Assembly (NCBI GenBank): GCA_013248845.1 | Contig: WSQC01000015.1 | Span: 434,001 to 498,000, forward strand | Reading direction: 5' to 3' | Source: Passalora sequoiae | Taxonomy: Eukaryota > Ascomycota > Dothideomycetes > Mycosphaerellales > Mycosphaerellaceae | Length of the DNA: 64,000 bases | Shown here: positions 12,478 to 24,950 of the stretch, piece by piece | Numbering within the stretch: position 1 is the stretch's first letter | How the letters are laid out: every line of letters begins with the position of its first letter | Position numbers and translations under genes: made by a program | Notes under the pieces: model-generated | The model's input: only the letters and a program-made list of their open reading frames with translations | What the model was told of the DNA's origin: nothing | Database searches by the model: none

Positions 12478-12730
12478 GATCGATAGGTTATAAGTATAGG
12501 TAGGTTATATAAGAGTCTTAGAGCGAATCGCCTACGAATAAGCTACGAATAGTTAAAAAACGACATTCTTAGTACCTAGCTATCTATTACTTTCCTTATA
12601 TATTCGTATAATACGCTAGTTATACGTAATATAAATTAGTAGGTCGATAGTATATAAGTATAAGTAGGCTATATATAAGTCTTAAAGTAAACTACCTACG
12701 AATAAGCTACGGATAGTCGAATTACGATAT
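12478..12730 (+). repeat. Subterminal repeats inside the left end
   Basis: A segment at 12478-12577 is repeated in diverged form at about 12640-12730 (shared CGATAG..TATAAGTATA and CTACGAATAAGCTACG). The same segment occurs, largely unmutated, at 59655-59754 in the small element, so it belongs to the end structure of this transposon family. Confidence 0.7.
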
Positions 12731-13369
12731 ATAGGGTACTAATCTACTACTACTACTATAACTACTACTATAATAAATAGCGTAGCGAATACGCTACGAA
12801 TAGGGCTATCCTTCCTCGTTACCCTCGAACGGCGGTTTATTAGCTTCTTTATAAAGCCGTTCGTTTACTAGATTAGGCCGCTAGTCCGTACCTAGCCTCT
12901 ACGTTTTATAAAGCCTATCTTTATCGAATAGCTAGAAGTAGGCTCGAAGCTCATTACGTAGATACCGATATACCTATAGATAGAGCCTATCCTAGTTCTC
13001 GTCTACCTTAGTATATAAGACGGTACCGGTACTAGGCTATATCTATATAATATACGCGGAATAGTACTACTCTATCGTCTACTAGGGGAGGTATTTATAT
13101 ATATTAAAGCCCTCGAGGTCTAACTATATAGATATAACGAGCTCTAGTAGATAGTAGATACTACGCTACTAGAAGCCCGACTACTCTAGATAGTAGTATA
13201 GTATAAAGGGAATACCGCTAATAGTATAAGGCCTATTCTTCTACTTCCGGATACGATATATATTCTAGGTATTAATATACTTAGTAATAACCTATCGTAG
13301 GATCGGTATATAGATAAAGAGTAGTATAATCCGATCGCTCTTTCTATAATACGTATTAGCTATTCGTTT

Positions 13370-13600
13370 GTATAGCTATTCGTACTACGCTCGTAAAGCT
13401 ACTCGTACTACGCTCGCTACGCTCGTAAAGCTATTCGTACTATTCGTACTACGCTCGTAAAGCTATTCGTACTATTCGTACTACGCTCGTAAAGCTATTT
13501 ATACTATTCGTACTACGCTCGTAAAGCTATTCGTACTACGCTCGCTATACTCGTATAGCCGTTCGTATAGCCGTTCGTATAGCTATCCGTTTAATACGTA
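13370..13600 (+). repeat. Degenerate tandem repeats in the outer element
   Basis: Units built from GCTATTCGTACTACGCTCGTAA recur irregularly here with short insertions. The spacing is too irregular for a CRISPR array, and the tract is inside the RIP-mutated transposon. Confidence 0.65.
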
Positions 13601-14082
13601 CCTAGTTCGAATATAGTCCCCGTCGCGGCTAAGTTCTTCGAAGAACTCGCGCTATAAGCTAGTATATAAGAATAACTACCGCTACTATATCTTAATACGC
13701 TAATTTATCTTACTTATACTATACCGGAAGTAGTCGTCCTATATTAGAGGCTATATCGCTATTAGCTATACGTTTATATAGCCGTTCGTACTACTAACTA
13801 ACCTTAGAGCCTAAATACGTCTATCTTCGTAGCGTAAGATACGCGTCCGCCGTATACCGAGTCTCTCTACTACGGTCCGTTTAAACGATACGTAGACTAT
13901 ACCGTTAGTAGCCCGTTCGTAGCCCGTTCGTAGTACTAACCGTAGTACTAATCGTACTTATATAGTATTACTAGCTAATACGGTTTAGATATATTACGCC
14001 TATATAGAGACCTAGGAGCGACTAGAAACTCCGATATATATCTATACGATAAATCGCGAGAAGTAGTCGATATAGGTATATA
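13600..14082 (-). pseudogene. Transposase (integrase-type) of the outer element, C-terminal part, RIP-mutated
   Basis: Read on the minus strand from 14082 downward, the frame gives VYTYIDYFSRFIV and IYIGV, the start of a DDE integrase catalytic core. This continues exactly in frame from the segment at 21164 once the LTR element and one copy of its CCTAG target duplication are removed. Stops in the frame are TAG or TAA at positions where Gln or Trp codons are expected, as RIP would make. The lower boundary is approximate because the reading decays beyond the core. Confidence 0.6.
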
Positions 14083-14087
14083 CCTAG
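14083..14087. repeat. 5-bp target site duplication, left copy
   Basis: CCTAG directly precedes the 5' LTR and is repeated directly after the 3' LTR at 21159-21163, showing that the retrotransposon insertion is intact from end to end. Confidence 0.85.
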
Positions 14088-14263
14088 TATAAAGGGCGAG
14101 CCTTAAGTTAAGAGTATAGGAGACCCCTATACTTTCGTCCTAGTAGGGGTCGCTTAGTACCCGTATACTTTACGGCGGACCTAGGCTATATTCTTACTCT
14201 TCTCCTATTAAACTTATCGAATACTATATAGAACTCTAGTATATACGTTATTTACCCGTAATA
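14088..14263 (+). repeat. 5' long terminal repeat (176 bp)
   Basis: It is nearly identical to 20983-21158. It begins TATAAAGGGCGAGCC and ends ACCCGTAATA; the differences are C/T-type changes such as CGTTATTT against CGTCGTTT. Confidence 0.92.
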
Positions 14264-14389
14264 TTAAGTTCGATCTATTCGATTCCCTTATTCGACCGTG
14301 TCTTTTACGATAGACGGCGGAATAGAACCGTCGGGTCGCGAGGCGCCCGACCGGGAGGTATCGAGTACTAATATATAATAAATAATAGA

Positions 14390-15530
14390 GTAGTTATTTT
14401 ATCGTTAATAAGCCTTAGAGTCCGAGTTACGCTCTATATAAGCCGTACTAGCTTAGTTATAAGCCGAGAATATCTAACGGACTCTAGCTAGCTCGCTAGG
14501 GGAAGACGCGATAATAAACGAGCTTATTAAGAAGCTTCTATTATCCCTAGCGGACGATAGAGCCCCGCGGGCCGTAGGAGAACTATCGGGTACTAGAGAA
14601 TAGAAACCTCCTACCTAGGATAGGAGATCGGATACGTTTAGGGATTATATCCTATAATTACGTAGCTCGTATAGGGTACGTTCCGCCCTAAAACCTACGC
14701 TATCCGAGGAATACTTCTAGAATACTACGTACGATACCCTCCCGGCTAGGTATAGAGCTAGGCTATAATATTTCTAGGAACGGGGAAGCGTAATAAAAGG
14801 TAAGGACCCCGAAGCCTTCTTTAATTATATCGAGAAGGTATTCGGTAATAGTAACGAGCGCGCGAAGGCGCTAGAATAGCTTACTAAGCTAAGATACTTA
14901 TATAGATAACTATAGTATAATTACTAAGTAAGGTTCGACGGGCTCCTACTTAGTATAGGCGGGGACCGGTAGGAAGACGACGCGAAGATTAGATACCTAT
15001 AAAATACGTTCTCGAACGCCGCCCGAACCTATACGGCCTCTATAATAAAAAGAGAGGACTACTACGACTTCGCTAAGGAGGTAGAAAGGATTATAACTAA
15101 CTTAGAAGATACGGACTAGTTTAAAGTAGCGAATAAGAAGTAGAGAGATACGTATAAGGGAACTAAGATAATAACTACGGTTACTACTCGTTCTCTCTAT
15201 AGTCCCGCCGTAACGAGGACGGATACTAATAGAGATACTATTATAGCTCCTACGTAGATAGGCGTAGGTAAGTCCCGGAGTTACGGAGACCGCGCGGATT
15301 TAAAGGAAAAATAGAGGGCTAAATAGGTCGATACCTTAGAACGAGAAAGACGCCGAGAGGAAAAGCTCTATTTCCGCTATAGAGTAGCCGGGTATTATAT
15401 AAAAGAATACCCCTATACCCTAGTAAAGGACCCCGCTAGGATTAATACGAGTAGCGTAGGCCCGGTATTAGAGAGCGATAATTACGAGTTAGACCCTATA
15501 GAAATAGGAAAAGACTAACTCCTACTTAAA
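14390..15530 (+). pseudogene. gag-like region of the LTR retrotransposon, RIP-mutated
   Basis: A reading frame interrupted only by TAG/TAA includes KGKDPEAFFNYIEKVFG, typical of the retrotransposon capsid region. A former CCHC zinc knuckle lies at about 15367-15418. In it the first, second and last Cys positions and the His position now read Tyr, as expected when TGC/TGT and CAC/CAT become TAC/TAT. Boundaries are approximate. Confidence 0.75.
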
Positions 15531-15539
15531 ATCTAGAGT

Positions 15540-18500
15540 TAGGAGGTAAAGAAGTACTAGTAAAAGGATAGGCTACCGCCCGTAGTAATATAAATAGGAA
15601 CCTAGTCTATACTAACGTCCTCCTAAACGAAAGCTATAGGACTTCCGCCCTTATCGACGAAGGATACTAGTACTATATAGTTATATACGGGGACCTAGCG
15701 AAAGGCCTCGGTCTTACGTATATTAGTAATAAAACCCGGAAGGTAAAGGGGTTTATAACTAGAATATAAAACTCGATTAAAGGAGTAGTCGTATTCTATA
15801 TAGAAGTCGCCGGGATCTACTAGGTAGTATACGCGTACGTAGTACCCGACCTAGTATTCCCGCTAATCTTAGGTAACCCCTAGAAGGCGTATAATAAGAT
15901 ACGGATAGCGCTAGAAAAACGTCGGTACTACTACGGTATTACTAAGAAGTAGGTAGAAGAAGGCTATAACTATAAAGAGGTCGCGGCTACCGATACCTTC
16001 GCGGCGGTAGCCGCCGCTACGGTTAAAGATATCCGAAAGGCTTTAAATATAAAGGATCTACTTACCTATAAGGAACTAAAGAAACGACTACTATAGGAGC
16101 TCTAGGATATAATCCCGCTATTTTTATTACGGGAAGTAGATAAACTAGCGCCCTATCGAGGAGAGCTAGACTATAAGATCGAAATCCGTAAAAAATAGGA
16201 CGGTATACCTCTTACGCTACCTTAGGGACCGTTATATAGTATATCTAAGGATAAGCTCCTCGTACTCCGGAAGGCTCTCTCCGAGTTATATTAGAAGGGA
16301 TATATACGACCGTCTATATTAGAAGCGGCGGCGCCCGTATTATTTATTAAGAAGCCCGGTAGTAGACTACGGTTCTACTATAACTATCGAGCGCTAAACG
16401 CGATTACTAAGTAGGATAGGTACCCCTTACTACTAATACCGGAGACCCTCCGAAACCTTACGGGGGCTAAATAGATTACGAAGGTCGATATAGTAGTAGC
16501 GTTTTACTACCTACGGATAGCGAAGGGAGAGGAGTTTAAGATAGTATTCCGTATACGTTTCGGGTTATAGGAGTAGCTTATAGTACCGTTCGGTTTATCG
16601 GGCGCTCTAGCTACCTTTTAATGGTATATTAATAGTTTACTCCGGGAATTCTTAGACGACTTTACTTCGGTATATATAGATAACGTAGTTATCTATTCGG
16701 ATAGGTCGAGAGAGGATTATTTCCTAAAGGTTCGAGTAGTCCTCCGTAAGCTTTAGGACGGAGGCCTATTCCTAGACCCGGGGAAATATAAGTTCGCCTA
16801 AAAGAGAATTAAGTATCTCGGGTTTATCGTATATACCGAGGGAAAAGGGGTTAGGCCCGACCCGGAGAAGGTAGCGGCGGTATAAGAATAGAAGGCCCCT
16901 AAGATATAGAAAGAAGTACGACGGTTTTTAGGCTTTACTAACTACTACTAAATATTTATCCTAAACTACTCTAAGATTACTACGCCTTTAATAGCGCTTA
17001 TAGGGAAGGGTACGCCGTTCTCCTAGGGAAAAAGGGAGGAATAAGCCTTCGAGTTACTAAAGGATAAGTACTATAAAGCGCCGGTACTTTTATATTAGGA
17101 CTAGACGCTTCCGATATTCCTTAAGATAGATTATAGCGGGTTCGTAATAGGAGGTATACTCCTCTAGGAAATAAACGGGATCCTACGACTAGTAGGCTTC
17201 TTCTCGTAGAAGCTAAACTAGGCCGAGATTAATTACGATATTTATAATAAGGAGATATTAGTAGTAGTATTATACCTAAAGTTTTAGGTACTAGAGCTAA
17301 AAACCTCGGGCCCCTTTACGATTTAGACGGATTATAAAAACCTAGAATACTTTATAACTAAGAAGTAGTTATCTAAACGGTAAATCTAATAGGTAGAAAC
17401 CCTAGCGATATTCTAGTTCTCCTTAGTATATCGACCGGGAGTAGAAGCGATTATCCCGGACGCTTTATTACGGAGGGAGTAATATACCTTAGGGAAGGAG
17501 GATAGATAGTCTAGATTTCGTCGCTTCCTAAGTCCGGACGTAGTAGTATACTAGCCGGGGGGCGTACCTAAAGAGGGGGTAGTAGTATCTAGTAGCTTAG
17601 ATACTATAGTAATATCTTTAGTATAGTTCTACGCTACGTAGTTAGAGACCGGTATAGAATTACCGGGTTCCCTAGACGCGGAGATACCGGGCTCCTCGGG
17701 CGTACGGGAGGATACTACTAGCCCGTTCTAGGAGGTAGAACTAAATAAACTTTAGGAAGCTATAGCTAAGGGAGACAAAACGTATTAGACCGTCCTCCGG
17801 TCGCTAAAGAACGGTTTCCGGACGTTTTATAGCGAGCTAAAGGTAAAGATATAAGTCGGGGACTATAGCTTCGATATAAATAGCTACCTAAGGTACCGGG
17901 GAAAACTATAGGTACTAGGAGTACTAGTTATTACGGAAGCCGAATATAAGGACGCGGAAGTAGACGTATTAGGAAACGACGTCCTACGAACTAAGTTAAT
18001 TTAATCCGTATACGATTCCCCGCTTTACGGCTATCCTAGAAGGGACTCTACGGTATCGATTCTAAATCGTAATTTCTACTAGCCCCTTTAGTTAAGGTAC
18101 GTACGGTAGTTCCTAAGGAACTACGACTACTACGGTAGGAATAAGGTATAACGTAAATATAAATACGGGCTCCTATAACCCCTACCGGTACCCGATTAAT
18201 TTTTCTAGGAGATCTCTATAGATTTTATAACGGATCTTCCGGACTCCGATAATAATAGGTACTTATAGGTTATAAAAGATAGGCTAAGTAAATTCGTTAT
18301 TTTAGAAGCGATACCCGGTATAAAAGCCGAGGATTACGTAGAAAGATTTATAGACTACTAGGTTAGATATTTCGACCTACCTAGAGTAATTATAAGCGAT
18401 AGGGGAACGAACTAGATAAGTACCTTTTAGAAGACCTTTTACGAGTTAGCTAGGATAACCTAGAGGTTAAGCTCTGCTTACTACCCTTAAACGGACGGAG

Positions 18501-19340
18501 GCCCGGAGAGGATAAACTAGGAGGTATAGGCCTACCTAAGAAATTATATTAACTAGGAATAGTCTAACTAGAGGAGGTAGCTTTCCGTAGCGTAACTCGC
18601 GCTAAACGGACGAATTTACTCGGGATTAGGGATAAGTCTCTTCTTTATAATCTATAGCTACGACGCCCCGTTACCCGTATAGCTACGACCGGAAGGCGTA
18701 GAAGAACTATAGCTTAACGGCGTAAAAAGAGCGGTAGAATTTATATCTAGAATAGAGAGAATTACCTAGCTATACTAGGCGAGTATAGCCGAAGCCGCTT
18801 AGAAATAAGAGGAATACGCTAATACGAGAAGGGTTCCCGCCCCTATTTATAAGGAAGGTAATAAGGTCTAGCTAGACCTACGTAATTATAAAACTACGCG
18901 GCTAAAGAAGAGCCTAGACTACCGATACGCGAAGTATACGGTAGAAAAAGTACTATCCCCGGTATCTATTCGGCTATCTAGGATTCCCGGAGATATATAT
19001 CCGGTATTCTATACTAATCTCCTACGCCTAGCGAGTAATAACCCGCTCCTAGGGTAGGAACGCGACGATAATTAGCCGGCCCTAGTCCTTATCGAGTTAT
19101 ACGAGGAATAGTATATCGAAGAAATACTTTATATAAGGACGAAGTCGAGGGGCCGAGGAAAAGTACGGGAAGTCCTAGTAAAATAGTCCGGATACTATAA
19201 ACCTACTTAGGAACCTATAGGAAATCTAACGGATAACGCGGCTATAGACGAGTTCGAAAGAAAGTACGGAAAAGCTAAGGATAATAATAGGCTAAGGTTA
19301 GTATAGGAAAAGAAGAAGAAAGCGAGAGCGGTTCCCGGAG
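15540..19340 (+). pseudogene. pol-like region: protease, RT, RNase H, integrase, chromodomain; RIP-mutated
   Basis: Translation with TAG/TAA read through shows the domains in order. They are an aspartic protease segment (ALIDEG, about 15640-15900), reverse transcriptase (about 16160-16800, including PFGLSGALATF), RNase H (about 17110-17480), integrase with a YYPQTDGGPERIN segment (about 18090-18790), and a C-terminal chromodomain (about 19105-19235, with VREVLVK). The RT catalytic box reads YIDN at about 16673-16684, so one of the paired Asp codons became AAC, a TG-to-TA change. The gene is dead. Chromodomains of this family bind histone marks and steer insertion into heterochromatin; that is family knowledge, not seen here. 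Confidence 0.88.
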
Positions 19341-19479
19341 CTTAAATTACGGCTTCTAGGAGTTTAGGGTAGGAGGAAAAGCGTTTAGGACCGGGGATAT
19401 AGGAAGAAAAAGGACTTAGAGGAAATTTAAGAAAATAGGAAAAGGTATATAAATATTAGGGTATTACTTTTATTTACGC

Positions 19480-20720
19480 GCTATATAGTACGCGCCCCGT
19501 ATAAAATCTACCGTAAACCGAGACTAACCCTCCGGGGGCCGCTTATTTGTTATCGGAGTCGCCTCCCGGGTTCTAGCGACGGGTACCGAGACGAAAGGGG
19601 CGGGCCGGGGTCGGGCTATAAGGTACGGTTAGCGAAGGATTTCGACTAGGGTCCGAGGAATATATATAGGAGGAGAGTCGAGTTTATAAGTATCTAGAGT
19701 AAGCCTATAAGCTTACTAGAAACCGAGCTAAAAACTACGGTTAGCGGATAAAACTCCTAGAGAAGACGGAGACCGGTAAAAATTACGCGGGAAGCTATCC
19801 TTTCTTAGCGATAGGAATAAGTACCTTAGCTACCTTAAGGGCCTTCTTAAGTTTACGATAGGCGGCCGGGCTAAAATTACCGGTTAGCGAGGAGTTTTAT
19901 CGGAAGCTAGTACTTTACGTACGTATTAGCGTCGCGGGTATAGGTCTAGAGAGTATAAAGAATAGCTATAATTTACGGTCTAAAAATACCGGTTAGCGGG
20001 GATTCGTAGAGACCGTCGAGTTTCGAGCGGTTTACTATAGTTCGTATTTAGCTTTCTCCTTATTATAGTAGACGTACGTAATTTTAGAATTCTATAAAAG
20101 GTTAACGGAGGCCGGTCGAAAAATATCGGGGATACTAACTTCTTATACGATATAGTCGATACCCTTAGATATATAGGGAGTATAGTAAACGCGGAACGCT
20201 ATCTAGGGATCCGTTAGAAAAGCGCCGGAATCCGAGCCGAAGGGGGAAATTAGCGGAGGCCGGGGAAAAGGTTATAGAAGGAAGGGAAAGGGGAAGGGAT
20301 AGAGCCCGAGCTCGTCTAGATCGGTATAAAAGTTATAGGGGCTAGTAGGGAATTATCGGGGCCGGTAGGAAAAGTCCTAGTACCGGTAGGAAAGTAGTAG
20401 GAGAGGGATAGAAAAGGCGGTTACCGGTAGAAAAGTAGTAGATAACTTATAATCCTAGTTAAGTCGGATAAAAAGAAAGAGAATCGAGAAAGCGTAAAGG
20501 TATATTCGCCGCCGCTATTATATATAAGGACCCTACTAAAACGCGAACGGGAAGCGCGGGATAACGCGATATATAAGGCTAAAGTAAAGTAAAGTAAAGT
20601 AATATCCCGAATAAAAGAGGGGGGATCCGGAAGAAAGCGATAAGAAGGGAAGGGTATACGAGGGAAGGTAGGGCCGAAGCGTTTAAAGGCTCCTTTTATT
20701 ATAGAGGATTAGGATACCGA
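19480..20720 (+). pseudogene. Possible extra open frame after pol in the LTR retrotransposon
   Basis: Between pol and the polypurine tract, the frame beginning near 19540 (AYLLSESPPGF) continues for several hundred codons and is interrupted only by TAG/TAA codons of the RIP type. It includes the segment YPFLAIGISTLATLRAFLSL and a very basic later part. I do not recognise a family. Frames in RIP-mutated DNA can look open by chance, so this is tentative. Confidence 0.4.
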
Positions 20721-20963
20721 GAGAAAATAATTAGTATACCTATATATACGAAGAACGGGATAAAAGAACCGGTTACCGGGGGAGGTATAAGGTAACCTCG
20801 CGGAGGGCTCGAGTAGGGCGGGGTCTATCGTAGGTAGCCGGCCTACTCGGGCGTATAGTAGGGCCCCGTATTATAATAACCGGGGTATACGATATAGGAA
20901 GTTATAATACCTAGAAATTGTTTACGGGGATACGGGGAAAGGCTCGTATAACCGGTATAAACT

Positions 20964-20982
20964 AGACGGGGGAGGGGGGTAA
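20964..20982 (+). other. Polypurine tract
   Basis: A run of G and A (GACGGGGGAGGGGGGTAA) sits directly before the 3' LTR, where plus-strand DNA synthesis is primed in LTR retrotransposons. It has escaped RIP because it has no CA or TG. Confidence 0.8.
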
Positions 20983-21158
20983 TATAAAGGGCGAGCCTTA
21001 AGTTAAGAGTATAGGAGACCCCTATACTTTCGTCCTAGTAGGGGTCGCTTAGTACCCGTATACTTTACGGCGGACCTAGGCTATATTCTTACTCTTCTCC
21101 TATCGAACTTATTAAATACTATATAGAACTCTAGTATATACGTCGTTTACCCGTAATA
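20983..21158 (+). repeat. 3' long terminal repeat (176 bp)
   Basis: Second copy of the LTR at 14088-14263, with the same length and ends, followed by the CCTAG duplication at 21159-21163. Confidence 0.92.
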
Positions 21159-21163
21159 CCTAG

Positions 21164-21830
21164 AAGCCCTAATACTCTAGTTTATAGTACGTATCTATAG
21201 AGTATATATAACCTAGCCTATTAGCTCGTAGGCCTAGTATATAGTACTACCGCTACCGTAGTCTCCTTATCTTAATAGCCTCTAGACTTAATATAATAAG
21301 TACGTTATAGAGCCGATTACGGCTAACGATATTATACTTCTAGCGTATATAAATATATAGTAACCGCCTACTAAAATCCGTAATATTACTATTATCTAGC
21401 TCTTTCCGTAATACCTTAGTAATATACTACTCTACCTATACCCTCTAACTAGCTTCTATACGCTTATATAGGCCTATCTTCTTCCGATACTTAGCTATCT
21501 ACTAAGCGTTAATATTATACCTATCGAAGTTAAGTATTATACTAGTCTCGTTATCGGTAAGGCGAAGGATATAGAATATATAGACGATTCGTTAGCGTAG
21601 AAGGGGTATATTAACGATAGGCGGTCGCTTAGAATTAGGGAGGCCCTAGTCGTAAATACGGCGCTATAGGGTACGCGTCGTAACGGATATACTATAGCTA
21701 TCGAAGAGCGTATCGACGATCGTAGAGCGACTAGTTCCGGCGTATACGAGGATCTTAATAATACCGCGTAGGTACTCTAGTATTATAGATAGACGCCTAC
21801 CTACGCCTACGCCTACGCCTCTAGTAGCTA
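21164..21830 (-). pseudogene. Transposase (integrase-type) of the outer element, N-terminal part, RIP-mutated
   Basis: Read on the minus strand, the frame gives ILVYAGTSRSTIVDTLFDS, then RLYNVLIILSLEAIKIRRLR and GLRANRLGYIYSIDTYYKLE before reaching the LTR insertion. This layout (helix-turn-helix-like N-terminus, an arginine-rich linker, then a segment before the first Asp of a DDE core) is that of fungal integrase-core transposases. The rest of the core continues at 14082 on the other side of the retrotransposon. In-frame stops are all of the RIP type. The start near 21830 is approximate. Confidence 0.65.
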
Positions 21831-21849
21831 CGTCTTCTAATATAATAAA

Positions 21850-21965
21850 GCTAAACGAATAGTCGCTATTCGTAGGTAGGAGCGTCGCTATTCGTAGTAG
21901 GTACGTCGCTATTCGTAGGTAGTAGGAGCGTCGCTATTTATAGGTAGTAGGAGCGTCGCTATTTT
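21850..21965 (+). repeat. Short tandem repeats in the outer element
   Basis: The unit GTCGCTATTCGTAGGTAG plus a TAGGAGC spacer recurs about four times. It is transposon-internal; no function is visible. Confidence 0.6.
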
Positions 21966-22439
21966 CGAGGAATCCGCTAGCGTAGCTACGAACGTCGCCG
22001 CGAATATACTACGAGCGCCTCTTAGCCGCGCTAGCGCGTTATTATTTTCGAATATATAGGCGTATTATATATAAGGAGTACCTAGGTAGGCTAGGGATAT
22101 AGGTAGGCTAGGGATATTTATTTATATTTAGAATACGCTAGCGTAGCCGCGAATATAGCCGCGAATACGCCGCGAGCGTCTCTTAGTACCGCTAGCGTAT
22201 TATAGAGGTAGAAAAATATACCTAGGTAGCCTTAAAGGTATACTATACTAGCGCGGCCGCGAATATAGCCGCGAATATACCGCGAGCGTCTCTTAGTACG
22301 GCTAGCGCGTTATAAAGGTAAATAAATACTCTAAGTCTCCGTACGTATAATACGCCTATATATTTAAAAATAATACGCGAATACTTCCGCGTATAATACG
22401 CGAATAATATTAAATAAACTATAGTCTAAGTTCTACCTA

Positions 22440-24540
<2,101 letters not shown>

Positions 24541-24635
24541 CTTAATAACCTACCTAAGTATTTATAAGTTGTTCGTAGACTATTCGAGGCCTATTCGTGT
24601 TGTTATTTGAGAAAATCGTTCTACTAAACTTGAGA

Positions 24636-24675
24636 AAACAGTTGTTTTACATGTGTAGAAACAGAGCTCCGTCCC
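24636..24675 (-). repeat. Right terminal inverted repeat of the large element
   Basis: Read on the minus strand it begins GGGACGGAGCTCTGTTTC and continues into ACATGTAAAACAACTG. It corresponds to the left end of the small element at 59544 and is followed by TA at 24676-24677. Confidence 0.8.
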
Positions 24676-24950
24676 TATGCACAATTTTATCCGTTCCGAG
24701 GTAGCCGATACCTCACGCACTGGAGTCGGGATGAATACTTCGCTGACATTCTGGTCTCTACAAGGGTGCCAAAAGAACTTACCATTTAACAGGTTTCCGA
24801 TCGAGTGGAAGAAGAATCGAGTATTTCAAGGAATAGAGTGGGTCGTGGAAGCAGGCACCGCGCACAAAGGCATATAGTACAACTCGAGAGACATCGATCT
24901 ACATAAACCGATCTGAACCACGTAATCATCTCCCACCAGATGATCACATC
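24676..24950. other. Gap between transposon and acetolactate synthase 3' end
   Basis: About 275 bp of unmutated sequence with normal CA/TG content, presumably the 3' flank of acetolactate synthase and the original upstream flank of the decarboxylase gene. Confidence 0.4.

Larger units (their letters stand above)
14088..21158 (+). mobile_element. Ty3/Gypsy LTR retrotransposon with chromodomain, RIP-inactivated
   Basis: A 7071-bp element has two 176-bp LTRs, a 5-bp target duplication and a purine tract before the 3' LTR. The internal order is gag, protease, reverse transcriptase, RNase H, integrase, chromodomain, which defines a chromovirus-type Ty3/Gypsy element of fungi. LTR ends read TA...TA, the expected RIP product of the canonical TG...CA. 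All coding frames carry many TAG/TAA codons and no normal ATG, so nothing can be made from it. It lies within the transposase gene of the outer TIR element, so it arrived later. Both elements then went through RIP. The LTR pair differs at only a few positions, but RIP makes LTR divergence unreliable for dating. Confidence 0.93.

Noticed and set aside
13370..13600. Regularly repeated units considered as a CRISPR-like array
   Set aside because: Unit spacing is irregular, the spacers are themselves repeats, and the tract is inside a eukaryotic transposon.
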